Assembly (NCBI RefSeq): GCF_030867095.1
Contig: NC_081824.1
Span: 118,924,162 to 118,988,161 of the forward strand
DNA length: 64,000 bases
From: Alligator mississippiensis
Lineage: Eukaryota > Chordata > Crocodylia > Alligatoridae
Direction: 5' to 3'
Below, in pieces: positions 53,501 through 59,655 of the stretch. A model generated the notes under the pieces. It saw only the letters and a program-made list of their open reading frames with translations. It did no database searches and was not told the origin of the DNA. Each line of letters opens with the position of its first letter. Position 1 is the first letter of the stretch. The position numbers and the translations under genes were made by a program.

Positions 53501-53731
53501 GCCCCCAGGCTTTCAAAGGTCTGCTGGTAGTGTGACAGGCCAGATAGAGAGGCTCTAGGCTGTATGTTTGACACCCCTGCTTGACATTATATCTCTGTAA
53601 TTCTTCTAGATTTGTCAAAACTGTTTTTCCTGGGAGTAAACTGCTTGATCTTTGCTTTGTAGGTGGCAGACTGTGCTTGGGATGAAACAGTGAAGATCTA
53701 TACCCCGCTGTGTCTGACCGTTCCTGTATAG
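7271..53731 (+). CDS. PEX7: PEX7, peroxisomal targeting signal 2 receptor (3' five coding exons)
   Basis: PEX7 is the cytosolic WD40 receptor that binds PTS2-bearing enzymes and, with PEX5L, delivers them to the peroxisomal import machinery. Coding segments are 7271-7377, 7819-7932, 14092-14147, 38299-38398 and 53663-53731. Together they give 147 complete codons matching human residues 177-323 with no insertions or deletions, and every intron boundary is GT/AG. They cover the later WD repeats; WD-type ends such as [30 protein letters not shown] and DETVKIYTP are visible. The positions equivalent to human A218 and L292, both sites of disease alleles, are wild type here. The 5' exons lie before the window, so the start cannot be seen. 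SLC35D3 follows on the same strand, as in other vertebrates. Identification is by recalled protein similarity, not by a search. Confidence 0.97.
7378..7818 (+). other. PEX7 intron 6 (441 bp, phase 0)
   Basis: Short intron between two PEX7 exons, with GT at 7378 and AG at 7817-7818. It is AT-rich. No repeat or other feature is recognisable in it. Confidence 0.9.
7819..7932 (+). CDS. PEX7: PEX7 coding exon (equivalent to human exon 7)
   Basis: This exon has 38 complete codons between acceptor aaatcttcag and donor gtaagt. The peptide begins [10 protein letters not shown] and ends [10 protein letters not shown], nearly identical to human residues 212-249. It carries the glycine and alanine equivalent to human G217 and A218, sites of known rhizomelic chondrodysplasia punctata or Refsum-type mutations. 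Both flanking introns are phase 0. Confidence 0.97.
8470..8790. repeat. Degenerate C-rich tandem repeat
   Basis: The phrase ttgctgcactgtg or close variants recurs near 8516, 8590 and 8692, spaced by C/T-rich filler. Overlapping open frames here are composition artefacts. It ends where the CR1 fragment begins. Confidence 0.4.
8800..9790 (+). mobile_element. CR1 LINE, 5'-truncated (reverse transcriptase C-terminal half and 3' end)
   Basis: An open frame from about 8800 to 9595 encodes the CR1 reverse transcriptase from the [15 protein letters not shown] region. It continues through a changed catalytic block (FTDDTKLWG, where FADD is usual) to the [11 protein letters not shown] segment near the ORF2 end. 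The 3' end is the ggtcccttccagccctaatg motif and the gaaatctatgaaa repeat at 9772-9787. It was inserted 5'-truncated, as is typical of CR1. The frame is open for most of its length, so it is fairly young. Confidence 0.93.
9803..10727 (+). mobile_element. Probable solo LTR of an endogenous retrovirus-like element
   Basis: The stretch has a purine-rich GA region (10047-10100), then ttgtaaccaataaagttgtc at 10336-10355. That is a canonical AATAAA followed within 10 bases by tcctttgtacc, as at the R/U5 border of retroviral LTRs. It could run from TGTGAC (9803) to CCACA (10727), giving TG...CA ends, but I found no convincing target duplication. No gag, pol or env remnant is adjacent. Confidence 0.4.
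11793..12010 (+). mobile_element. hAT-like element, left end only
   Basis: Aggggtgtcaaacatctgac at 11794 matches the terminal repeat of the elements at 18379 and 53188 (consensus near CAGGGGTGTCAAAC). The expected right end before the LINE remnant at about 12040 was not found, so the element is truncated. Confidence 0.45.
12040..12450 (+). pseudogene. RTE-type LINE ORF2 C-terminal remnant
   Basis: Two overlapping frames read as the end of an RTE-clade LINE protein. The first contains [21 protein letters not shown] and [13 protein letters not shown]. The second contains [15 protein letters not shown] and [15 protein letters not shown]. These are the RWAGH...R and RRW.D..K.DL motifs seen after the reverse transcriptase of RTE elements. 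A frameshift near 12265-12285 separates the halves. It is a dead fragment, much older than the CR1 copies. Confidence 0.7.
14092..14147 (+). CDS. PEX7: PEX7 coding exon (equivalent to human exon 8)
   Basis: A 56 bp exon with acceptor atttctttcag and donor gtaagt. It encodes [18 protein letters not shown] plus two bases of an arginine codon (phase 2 intron after). The peptide is the core of a WD repeat and joins in frame to the exon at 38299, where the codon completes before FWDFSKPN. Confidence 0.97.
15035..15145 (+). mobile_element. Old amniote repeat, L3/CR1-like 3' tail
   Basis: Ttgcaagctctttgcagcat, ttagcacaatgg and aataataaataac follow the order of a widespread amniote LINE/SINE tail (gcaagctctttggggcag ... 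gcctagcacaatgggg ... aataataaat). Another + copy is at 49868, and possible reverse copies are at 41154 and 33280. Confidence 0.45.
15295..15743. mobile_element. hAT-like non-autonomous element
   Basis: The left end is CAGGGGTGCTCAACCCCTGG and the right end is the approximate complement, AAGGTTGGGCCACTG. The flanking octamers agree at only four of eight sites. The inner sequence is GC-rich and non-coding, and its internal 'ccctggcctgtggtcc' style matches the elements at 18379 and 48399. Confidence 0.55.
16182..16787 (-). mobile_element. CR1 LINE, 5'-truncated, antisense to PEX7
   Basis: On the minus strand it encodes [20 protein letters not shown] and continues to [14 protein letters not shown] near the ORF2 end. 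The 3' UTR then follows, ending in the tttcatagattcatagat repeat at 16182-16200. It is the same subfamily as the copies at 8800 and 46617. The frame is intact for about 150 codons, ending after a small deletion just past the RKNFF block. Confidence 0.93.
17692..17731. repeat. Poly(A) tract
   Basis: About 40 bases of A with a single T. It has no clear SINE or processed gene attached. Confidence 0.95.
18379..18826. mobile_element. hAT-like non-autonomous element with target-site duplication
   Basis: The ends are TAGGAGTGTCAAAG and GTTTGATACCCCTT, imperfect inverted repeats of the CAGGGGTGTCAAAC type. The flanks are tcttagga (18371-18378) and tcttaggg (18827-18834), an 8 bp duplication matching at seven of eight, which fits hAT. 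The interior contains several repeats of a gctgcnctggg-like phrase and no transposase. Confidence 0.75.
20950..22040. other. GC-rich stretch in PEX7 intron 8, not identified
   Basis: A block of about 1.1 kb, rich in G and C but poor in CG dinucleotides, inside an AT-rich intron. A short hairpin (ccccttgcag ... ctgcaagggg, 21045-21082) lies near its start. Long overlapping open frames on both strands follow from composition and resemble no family I know. It may be an unrecognised repeat. Confidence 0.4.
22120..22380. mobile_element. hAT-like non-autonomous element with target-site duplication
   Basis: The left end is CAGGGGTGGCAAATTTG and the right end is AAAAGGTTGGCCCCCCACTG. The flanks are ctttagga and ctttaggc, seven of eight identical. 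It is 261 bp with no coding capacity. Confidence 0.75.
23495..23528. repeat. (CT)n microsatellite
   Basis: About 17 uninterrupted CT units. Nothing else is recognisable around it. Confidence 0.97.
25571..26888. mobile_element. Tigger/pogo-like DNA element, 1.3 kb
   Basis: The ends are CAGGCAATCCTTGACTTATG and GTAAGTGCGAGGACTGCCTG, inverted repeats of the CAGGCAGTCCTCGACTTAC type. They are flanked by TA on both sides (25569-25570 and 26889-26890), the target duplication of Tc1/mariner/pogo elements. Near the right end, ctatgggaaaatcagattcg and tcgtttcgacttac are typical internal Tigger phrases. A strong hairpin (tggcactggatcctcgca / tgtgaggatccagtgcca) lies at 25657-25709. The GC-rich interior has no recognisable transposase. 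Confidence 0.75.
27903..30835 (-). pseudogene. CR1 ORF2 (endonuclease-reverse transcriptase), two frame breaks
   Basis: The first frame (30835-30461) holds the start of the apurinic endonuclease domain ([22 protein letters not shown]). It breaks at a run of eight C on the + strand (30480-30487). The second frame (30552-28111, 813 codons) continues the endonuclease ([19 protein letters not shown]). It then has a complete reverse transcriptase: [40 protein letters not shown] and the catalytic [11 protein letters not shown] second break at about 28130-28150 moves the C-terminal part ([19 protein letters not shown]) to a third frame ending at 27903. All catalytic blocks I looked for are present. 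The breaks mean this copy cannot make the full protein as read. Confidence 0.9.
30892..31953 (-). CDS. CR1 ORF1 protein with esterase (SGNH-hydrolase) domain
   Basis: An intact 353-codon frame. Residues about 66-90 ([19 protein letters not shown]) form a short coiled coil. From about residue 185 there is an SGNH/GDSL-type esterase domain: [11 protein letters not shown] (block I serine), VLVHVGTND (block III asparagine) and [11 protein letters not shown] near the C terminus (block V aspartate and histidine). An esterase in ORF1 is established for CR1-clade LINEs and is thought to aid membrane or RNA-particle handling. Start ATG at 31951-31953, stop at 30892. ORF2 starts 57 bases downstream. 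Confidence 0.9.
   Translation of the reverse strand: MVSTRSTARASAQGDKATRGRSEAPTQTEPMGEPVSPYLLACGVSPAGPGGAEIGGPHTCPAGARLRALEAQVRELREEVSRLRGIREAEDEIDSYFLSLQAQAPKEEAPRGIPSTAEWQTVTARTGAARRELVPASPVRMVNRYEALATLQEMEGEDTLGQEETPRSSHPKQIKRSTMTQRKRRRVLVIGDSILRGTEGPICRQDPSAREVCCLPGAKIRDVTEVIQARIKPTDYYPMVLVHVGTNDAARRTPDHLMADYCALGGVLKEFGAQVVFSSILPVTGRGRRQENCIRETNWRLRQWCLEAGFGFLDHDPHITTRDMLSWDGLHLSPKGKRVFSSRLADLLRRALN
31954..32376 (-). promoter_or_regulatory. CR1 5' untranslated/promoter region
   Basis: A CpG-rich block upstream of the CR1 ORF1 start, as expected for the internal promoter of a complete CR1. Most CR1 copies lose it by 5' truncation. No TATA box is visible. Its outer limit is approximate. 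Confidence 0.6.
33280..33400 (-). mobile_element. Possible old L3/CR1-like tail (reverse)
   Basis: Attataataaatgttgc followed by agcaccttgtgctgg and catgacccctgtcctgaaa resembles the reversed tail of the repeat family seen at 15035 and 49868. It is diverged, and the edges are unclear. Confidence 0.3.
34005..34165. mobile_element. Unclassified interspersed repeat
   Basis: Contains ggtatcttttattagacca, actaaatagttggaaag and caagctttcgggtttaaaaa, phrases I recognise from a common sauropsid repeat but cannot name. No ends were seen. Confidence 0.35.
34349..34458. mobile_element. Possible short hAT-like element
   Basis: Starts CAGTGATTCCCACCTGG, and aagtgtgggaacatctatac near 34440-34459 is a loose complement. 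No target duplication was found, and it may be only a left end. Confidence 0.3.
34912..35024. repeat. Foldback of about 113 bp
   Basis: The left arm taggatctaatacatgatc pairs with the right arm gattgtgcattagatccta, extended by aaggtgtga on the left and gtgtgcctt on the right. A second small hairpin (tgcca ... tggca) sits at the centre. It is probably a palindromic MITE. Confidence 0.6.
35095..35991. mobile_element. TTAA-flanked (piggyBac-like) non-autonomous element, interrupted
   Basis: The left end is TTAA then ggccccttctacatgt (35091-35110). The right end is acttgtagagggggcc then TTAA (to 35995). The 16 bp ends are inverted repeats with two mismatches, and TTAA on both sides fits piggyBac target choice. 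Subterminal attaattgcac blocks are also inverted (35125, 35512). A 433 bp hAT element with its own duplication sits inside, so the original length was about 456 bp. Confidence 0.65.
35538..35970. mobile_element. hAT-like element with perfect 8 bp target duplication, nested in a TTAA element
   Basis: The ends are CCGTGGTCACCAACC and AGGTTGGAGACCACTG, imperfect inverted repeats. Both flanks are ctgtaact (35530-35537 and 35971-35978), an exact duplication. The interior contains repeated gtagatctc/gtagatctt phrases and no coding sequence. Its position inside the TTAA-flanked element shows that it inserted later. Confidence 0.85.
36440..36610 (+). mobile_element. MIR SINE
   Basis: Follows the MIR consensus order: ttctgtgaagtaggtaggca, atgcccatttttacagctgg, actgatttgcccaatctcc, gctggtgtcagagtcagc, then a loose 3' part. 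The core and 3' half are present; the tRNA-like head is missing. MIRs are ancient amniote SINEs. Confidence 0.75.
38299..38398 (+). CDS. PEX7: PEX7 coding exon (equivalent to human exon 9)
   Basis: A 100 bp exon. The first base completes the split arginine, then 33 codons run from [17 protein letters not shown] to LHSRGQ. The acceptor is tttctatag and the donor is gtaata, weaker than consensus at +4 to +6. The leucine matching human L292, site of the common nonsense allele, is intact within FTCGLDLS. Confidence 0.97.
40515..40726. mobile_element. hAT-like non-autonomous element with target-site duplication
   Basis: The ends are AAGGGTCAGAAAACT and AGGTGTCTTACCCCTA, imperfect inverted repeats of the TAGGGGTCAGACAACT type. 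The flanks are ttataaag (40507-40514) and ctataaag (40727-40734), seven of eight matching. Confidence 0.65.
41154..41260 (-). mobile_element. Old amniote repeat, L3/CR1-like tail (reverse)
   Basis: Caccagggagctgcagtg, gggtcccattgtctaagccc and tgtacaaaaacagaacaaga match the reverse of the tail family (tcttgttctgtgtttgtaca, gcctagcacaatggggccc). The + strand counterpart is at 49868. Confidence 0.5.
42100..42720. other. G/C-rich unidentified stretch
   Basis: A block of G/C-rich sequence with GGGTGG-type runs between AT-rich flanks. It begins near cagtggccacatccagac, which resembles an inverted-repeat end, but no matching right end was found. Open frames in it are not gene-like. Confidence 0.3.
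44801..44820. repeat. C-rich homopolymer tract
   Basis: Seventeen C residues broken by single T bases, within a longer C/T-rich stretch. Assembly length may be unreliable. Confidence 0.9.
45080..45170. mobile_element. hAT-like element, right end only
   Basis: Cttcagctgagaaacactg at 45150-45169 is the complement of a CAGTGTTTCTCAGCTG-type hAT end. No left end was located, so the start is arbitrary. Confidence 0.35.
46617..47416 (+). mobile_element. CR1 LINE, 5'-truncated
   Basis: Starts within the post-catalytic part of the reverse transcriptase ([19 protein letters not shown]) and runs to [20 protein letters not shown] deletion there relative to the copy at 8800 changes the frame before the 3' UTR. 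It ends with gtctatgaaatctatgaaat at 47397-47416. Same subfamily as the copies at 8800 and 16182. Confidence 0.93.
48399..48717. mobile_element. hAT-like non-autonomous element
   Basis: The ends are CAGTGGAGCCCAAAC and GGTTGAGCACCACTT, imperfect inverted repeats. The flanking octamers gcataggg and gtctagga agree at five of eight. Interior phrases such as 'ggaaatttggcagcagg' also occur in the elements at 15295 and 18379, which suggests one related family. Confidence 0.6.
48895..49115. mobile_element. hAT-like element with perfect 8 bp target duplication
   Basis: The ends are CAGGGTTTGAATTACA and ATAATTCTAACCCTG, inverted repeats. Both flanks are ctttaaag (48887-48894 and 49116-49123). That octamer is self-complementary, so it could also be read as an extension of the terminal repeat. 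It is 221 bp and non-coding. Confidence 0.75.
49868..49990 (+). mobile_element. Old amniote repeat, L3/CR1-like tail
   Basis: Agcaagctctgtggaggtgt, gtaccctgtgtatgtccagc, acctagtgcagtggaatccc and gatgtaagaaatgaacc follow the order of the widespread tail (aagctctttggggcag, tgtacagcgcctagcaca, aatggggtcc). Confidence 0.55.
52385..52560 (+). mobile_element. MIR SINE
   Basis: Matches MIR order: ggaatggttagggttct (head), ctgttctgccacagacttc, tttgtgattgagagcaagtc, ctccatctgaaaaatagac and ataatagtacttccttg. Head and core are both recognisable, and it is diverged as expected of an ancient copy. Confidence 0.8.
52578..52910. mobile_element. Tigger-like MITE with perfect 22 bp terminal repeats
   Basis: The first 22 bases (starting cagtataacctcataaatc) are the exact reverse complement of 52889-52910. 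The left flank is TA; the right flank is GA, so one side of the TA duplication is lost or the end differs. Interior GC-rich sequence includes a G tract near 52710. The terminal sequence resembles the CAGTA... ends of Tigger/pogo elements; the family name is an inference. Confidence 0.75.
53188..53579. mobile_element. hAT-like element next to the PEX7 last exon
   Basis: The ends are CAGGGATGTCAGACTC and TATGTTTGACACCCCTG, of the same CAGGGGTGTCAAAC family as 11793 and 18379. The flanking octamers ctttaagt and cttgacat agree at five of eight. A 138-codon antisense open frame inside it is accidental. Confidence 0.7.
53663..53731 (+). CDS. PEX7: PEX7 terminal coding exon (equivalent to human exon 10)
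   Basis: The acceptor tttgctttgtag precedes 22 codons, [18 protein letters not shown] followed by TVPV, and a TAG stop at 53729-53731. Length equals the human C terminus, which ends TIPA. The final WD repeat closes here. A hAT-type element ends only 83 bp upstream of the acceptor. Confidence 0.97.
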   Translation: MADCAWDETVKIYTPLCLTVPV

Positions 53732-54140
53732 AGAATGCACTTCTCTCGGTGAAGGATGACTGACTGGGAAGGAACCTTCTTCTGCTCCCCAGACCTCACT
53801 TCACACCAGATGTGTTGATCTTTTGCCCTCATGTTTTTTTCAGTACAATGTATATTTTTAACTGAAGCTGTTTTAAATCCAAGGATGTTTGCAACGCAGG
53901 ATTTGGAAATCTTTATGCCTGGTTTTACTGTCCTGGCAGTTCTTGGTGCAGCCAAATGTTCACTATCTGTGTGGGTTATCAAAGACTGGCAGAGACAGAC
54001 ATTTTGCTGGGTTGCTTAGGGCAGAACTATTCCTACATTTGCTTTGTAGAGTTTAATGGGTATTTGTGTTATCACTGAAGATGAGAACCAAACTTCATCA
54101 ATTTTACACAGAAATTAAATGGTAATGTATTTTGAGATAG
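53732..54140 (+). other. PEX7: PEX7 3' untranslated region (probable extent)
   Basis: Follows the PEX7 stop codon. The right end is an inference from an ATTAAA at 54114-54119 followed by a T/G-rich stretch at about 54143-54165. A later AATAAA at 55764-55769 and another at 56007-56012 could give longer transcripts. RNA evidence would be needed to choose. Confidence 0.55.
54114..54119 (+). terminator. Candidate PEX7 poly(A) signal (ATTAAA)
   Basis: ATTAAA lies 383 bases after the stop codon, with a downstream T/G-rich element (tggcactgtttttgtttttt). This is the commonest variant of AATAAA. It is the first good candidate after the stop; AATAAA at 55764 is the alternative. Confidence 0.5.
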
Positions 54141-57100
54141 TGGCACTGTTTTTGTTTTTTAAGGTGGATTTTTTCACTGTAAATTGCTATGCCATCAACC
54201 TGAGGCTTGCATCACTCAGTTGATTTGATATTGATACGTTTTGCTATAAACTCGCGTTGCATTATTTTCTCATGCTATATGATGGATCCTGTTGATAGAC
54301 AGTAAATGTCATACGTTATAGCAACCTGTTTCCTTTGACCTTTGTGTTCACTGTTTCATGATGGCAGACAAGATTATTTCCATTTTTTTCCCTCCCTTTT
54401 ATCTTTACAGATAAAACTCTAGATGCCAAAAGAAAACTCTGTTCTAGAAAATGTGAAATACAGAAAAAAAGATTGCAAGTGGAAATTCTTAGAAGAGTTC
54501 CCTTTTCTTAAAAAGCTTTTTTCAAACATTGTTGTGGCTCCTCTTTGATATTCTAATTATTATCTTGTACATCTCTACCTGCCCTGTATCGCCTCTATCT
54601 GTACCTCCCTAGATTTTTCTCTTAACTTCTGCATCCCACTTTCTCATCCTTTTCCATGAAGGACCCTTTCACAGGGGTATTTCCATTGGTCTCTTTGCAA
54701 AGCCCTGACTGCTACTGAACTTAAACACTGCATGATCTTTGGTAGCATATGCCAGAGCTGGTGAGATATGTATCATGTAATGGCCTGACACCAGAGACTG
54801 CCAGATCAACTGGAACATTTGGAGGTGTAGGGAAGGAAGGTTCAGATGGCTTCATGGATTGCAGAAAATGGTGGACTGCTGGGAGAAGTAAAGGGGAAAA
54901 TTTTTGAAGGAGGAGCCAGGGGGCTTCTGGACAACCATGTGGAAGTATCTGAGCAATGATTAGGAGGCAGGATGAAAGATGAAATCCTCTTACACAGCCA
55001 GCTTCTTTGGATTTGGTATGATTATATTTTTTCCTAGATCAGGTAGCCTGTCCCTGTGTGCAAAGGCCTATAAGTTTAAAAAAAAAAAAGGATTTTGTTT
55101 TATGATGGACTATTGCAGATTTGCAAATGTTTGACACTTTCATTTTGCGTGCAAAGAAATGACACAACTATAAAGCTATAATACCATGGCTCATTAAACC
55201 CAATCTTAGGCATTAAAATAGATTAACTCTAGCATTAGAAGTTCCTTCCTTTCATCTTACTTTACTACTTGGCATATAAGCAGCAAGACTGTATGGAGTT
55301 CATGAAGTTTTTGTACATCTGTATGAAGTACATGGGGTACTTATTAAGAATATATGCACTTACAGTATGTCAATTCGAATCCTATAGAAGTTAAGAGCTA
55401 GTAAGAGGATAAAAACAATTTCATATTATCTGGATGTTTGTCATGAAGATGAAAAATACACTGTACCTAATGCCCACGCAAAGCAAAATGGATTTAAACT
55501 TTCTTCTTAACTGTCTCTCCCTTCCCCCCTCATGCACTAACTGCAGTGTTGAGAGCTGCTGAATCCAGATTTTAGTCTTTTGAAAAAATGAGAGAACCCA
55601 GAAGCTCAGTGCAATAAGTAAATGCTGTGGCTTTAAAATTTATGCTATAATCTCTAAATGAGAAGGTATGCTGTTATAAACGTTTTGCTGTGTTGTGAAA
55701 AATGTTTCTTTGGCAGTAATTGTAGCTAATTTTTAATTCTCAGGGTACGTTTGTTACATATGAAATAAAATTGCTTTCAAGTTTCACAGAACTTACTTCT
55801 AATTCTTCATTTATCCACAAAAGCCTTTAACTACAAATGTCTCAAAATTTAATCCAATACCCTTTTAAATTCCTTCTTTTAGAAGTTTTTTTGTGAATTC
55901 ATAGGCTTTTATTTAGCTAGATAAATTTATTTTTTATTTTTAAATAAAAAACTCTTATTTGTTCTGTTTTTACTGTGGTATTAAATAACTGCACAGTGTG
56001 GTAAATAATAAACTAAGTATTGCCAAAAAGCTGTTGTACTCTTAGCAGCCATGGTCAGAGAGATAAATGCAGAAAAAGTTCCTTGGGGTGACCTTATAAT
56101 ATTCATTGTGAAAAGTTGTGTCTTTTGAATGGTGGACACATACTTTTCTCACTGTTTTTGGCAACCTTCTTACCTTAGGTGTGACTTTTTTTCTAATTGT
56201 ATGCACCATTAACTTTGTATTTTGATGAGGGCTATTTTAATCTCTTCTAAAACAGCAACTTGTACAAGAGCATGCCAAGAGTGGAAGTATCCTCAGCATT
56301 TTACCTCCATTAAAAGCAGGCCCTCAGCTCTGGCATATCCCTGCAAAGGCATTTCATATAAAGAAGGTGCGATAAAACTGAAAATTCATTCCTAGCTGTA
56401 AGAGGGTTTTACGATTCTATGACTACCAAAGCTGAGTTTGTTTTAATTTTTTTAGAAAGGCTTCTCTGCCTTTTTCATTAAAATACAGACTGATGGTCAG
56501 GTCAATAATTTGTCACAATGAACTTTTCCTAACATTCCACTCCACTCTGGTTATGTTCATTTGGTTTTCTCTCAGCTCATTCATGGTTTAGAGTCTGGTT
56601 AAACTGGTGGGTCCTGGTGGGTTATTTGACTTTAGTTTGAGGGAAACTGCAGACCACATCATTACTCTGAGCTGCGCTAAAATTAGGGCCACAATCTCCA
56701 TCTTGACTGCTAGCAGCTGAACTAAGCACCCAGTATGGTCTCTAGCCCCAAGGAACCACATCTGAATAGTATGAGTATATATCTTCACTGCAGCATTAAC
56801 AAAAGTTATCTACACTCAATTTAATCCTCTTTAGTTAGTCTAGTTTGAGTGGCAACAGCTACATTTTGAAATACAGCTCAAATTTCTGTATCTGCACTGG
56901 TGCTGTATTCTTTTTTTTTTTTGGTACTAAGGCTCCAGGGGCACATTTACCATGAGCCATTCTATGAATCTTCCCTGAGTTGCGGGAGATCTTGTTCATC
57001 CTTTTGGAGTTTACAGGCACTGGTCTGCATTCATTTGCATGGTGATATTGGCAGCTAACAAATTGTGCCCACTCAAGTTTTAGACCATACTCTTCTCTGG

Positions 57101-57691
57101 GCCCTCAGACTCAATGAAAATACCACTGCACTTTGGGCAGAGAATGTTGTGTGTGGGAGGAGGGGAGGTAGAGAACTACAATTGGGGGTAACATGAGAGA
57201 CAACTTGAGGCACCTTAGTAGTAAATATGGACCCTGAGAGGCAATGAGTGTATTGCAGACTCAGCCTGGGACTGAGTTTTCATGGTAGATTTCACACCTT
57301 TTTCTCCTGTTCCCCTCACTTACTGTGGTATCAGGTGTCCTCATCTCATGTTGACATACATGACAGAGTACAACAGTTCTTTGTAGCAGAGACAAACAGG
57401 TTTAGGTGTGTTAAGTATGAGCTAACTCACATATGCCTGAGGTTGTAGCAGCCTGCTCTTTTTTTTCCACCTGCACTTGGTGAGAATTTACACTTTTATT
57501 TACCAAAGGCTCTATGGGCTACATGCATATCCCAAATATTAATGGACAATACATTTATAAAGGACTGCTTCTCCATCTTGACACTTACCAGCTAAATGCA
57601 CTTTCTCCCAAATAGCCTAGGACAAAAGGCTCTAAGACCCGGTCTGTTTTAGTCACCTCAAGATTGGTTTGCACTTTGTGTTGGCCTACAT

Positions 57692-57867
57692 CAGTGGTTC
57701 CCAATCTGTGGTATGTGTACCACCAGTGGTGCACAGGGAACCTGTCAGTAGTACACATTAACAGATTTATTATAATTACTGTATATGACAAAAATTTGCT
57801 GGTGGTACTTAAGGTTGTATTGTTTTAAATAGGTGGTGTGCAATTTGTCAGAGATTGGGAACCGCTG
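57692..57867. mobile_element. hAT-like MITE with target-site duplication
   Basis: The ends are CAGTGGTTCCCAATCT and AGATTGGGAACCGCTG, inverted repeats with one mismatch in 16. The flanks are gcctacat (57684-57691) and gtctacat (57868-57875), seven of eight. It is 176 bp with an internal ggtggtgtgcaatttgtcag tail. Confidence 0.85.
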
Positions 57868-58141
57868 GTCTACATCTTGAAACCACTAGAAAGACACTGA
57901 AGCTAACACACAATGCCTTGGCCTGGTTCCTTAGTAAAGTTTCATGGCCAGACCACATTACCCTATTCTTCTGGGGCTGCACTGGCTTCTAGTAAGTTTC
58001 TGCATGAATTCCAGGATGTTAATGTTGTGTTCTCTTCATATTTGGGCCTGTTCAGGCACATGTCGCCCTCTTATTATAGTACTGCCACAGTACTACAATA
58101 GAACTATATTTCTGTGGCAGTATTATAACACAGCCACATTG

Positions 58142-58405
58142 GGCACATCTACATGAGATGCTACATCACTGTAGGAATGAGCTACATCGCTGTAGCTCAT
58201 TGCTACGGTGATGTAATGTCAGCTGGCACAAACTGTGACACCAACGCTACTATGTAGTATGGGGAAAAAACCTGCGCAGCATCAGGACTGTGCAGTAACG
58301 CCTGTTCTTGCTCAGTCAATTAGTACTTGCTTAAGTACTTGCTAAGCAAGTATTAAATGACTGTGCAGTAACAACTGCAGTCCCCTGGACATGTAGACAT
58401 GTCCA
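58142..58405. mobile_element. Inverted-repeat MITE (unclassified)
   Basis: The left end tgggcacatctacatgaga and the right end ggacatgtagacatgtcca are imperfect inverted repeats. The related element at 59656 has the same TGGGCAtgTCTAC end. It contains a 25 bp stem hairpin at 58162-58215. Target duplication is not clear. Confidence 0.6.
58162..58215. repeat. Hairpin, 25 bp stem with 4-base loop
   Basis: The arms 58162-58186 and 58191-58215 pair at 23 of 25 positions around the loop tcgc. They lie just inside the left end of the MITE at 58142. Confidence 0.85.
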
Positions 58406-59655
58406 CTGATCCTTTCAGGCCTTTTGACCTGGATTGCCCTTGCTATAAAAGGGAAACAGCTCTCTTTCCCCACCCTTGGTCCAGCAGAGCATTAATTTTG
58501 CTACAGTTCTACAGGGTCTGTATCACAGAATCATAGAAAATGATAGCGATCCCGTTGAGCCTTTTTATCCTATGTTTTTTGGAAGGAAGTGCATTTAGTG
58601 GGTAAGTATATGTAGGGTGTCAAGATGGAGAAACAGTCCTTTATAAATATATTGTGTGTTAATATTTGGATTACATTTAATCCATAGGGCCCTTGAAAAA
58701 TAAAAGCATAAGTTATTTAAATGATACTAAAAAAATAGCAGACACAGTGGCCTGCAGGGCAAATAAGAGGTGAAAAAGAGAGTAAACAGCCATGAAGAAG
58801 AGTGAAGAAGGGGAGTAAGGAGAAATATAGAAGGTGGGAAAGATTAGTTAGGGAGCCATCATGAGGTAAAATAGAAAAGGGAGGAGAAAACTGAAATAAA
58901 CGTGAGAAAACAGAATAGCATGCATAAGACATGGAAAAAAAAAAGTATGAAAAAGAAGAGAGAGCAAGGAAATGACCAGAAGAGGTGCGCTTTTAAGCAC
59001 AGCGGGTGAAATCTTGGTCCTAATTGGTGGGTCCCCACATGCAGGGGCATGTGCTTGTAGAGGCACAAATAGCAGTGGGACAAATTTGTCCTGCTGCTTT
59101 GTGTCCCATTGCATGCCCCTGCATGCACATTTTGGCACACAGTAAATTGTCCAGGGTAGGGATAGGAAATGCTGGGACCAGCACCGGTGCTGGCCTCATC
59201 GGTATTACCTGGTGTTCTGGCGCAGCACGGGTGAAGATCTGGCATCATAGAGCCTGGTCAGTAGCCAGGGTGTTGCTCTGAACAGCCAATGCTCCGTTTT
59301 TTTCCGGCACATGCTACTGACATGTGCTTTGCGCTGCTTTTTTCCCAAGAGTTTTTTTTGCTATTGGAATTTCCCGGTAGCAAAATTTGCCACCACACTG
59401 CAAATTTGCAGTGAAGCACACGTTTTCACATTCCCTGAGTGTGGCTTGTGGCACCAGAAACTGCACGCCCCTGCAGATGGGGACCTGCCCAATGAAATCA
59501 TTGTGAGCCCTGTTCATGCGAGACCTGTCAAGTGTTGAAGTTGGTAAAGGGGAGGTGGAATACAGTGGCAAGGTTGTAAGGGAGGGTAACAAAGATAAAA
59601 CTGTGCATAGCAGATAAGATAAAAAGCAACAATTTATAGACAATTCAACATCTAG

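Larger units (their letters stand above)
38399..53662 (+). other. PEX7 intron 9 (15.26 kb, phase 0)
   Basis: Contains hAT-like elements, a CR1, MIR, L3-like and Tigger-like copies, listed separately. I see nothing I can name in 38399-40510, 40730-41150, 41270-44800 (42100-42720 is G/C-rich and unidentified), 45180-46610, 47417-48398, 49124-49860 or 49990-52380. Confidence 0.85.

Noticed and set aside
53202..53618. Minus-strand open frame of 138 codons next to PEX7 exon 10
   Set aside because: It lies almost wholly within the hAT-like element and has no protein similarity.
58162..58215. Hairpin considered as a microRNA gene
   Set aside because: A 25 bp stem with a 4-base loop is shorter than a usual precursor and lies inside a repeat element; kept only as a structural finding.
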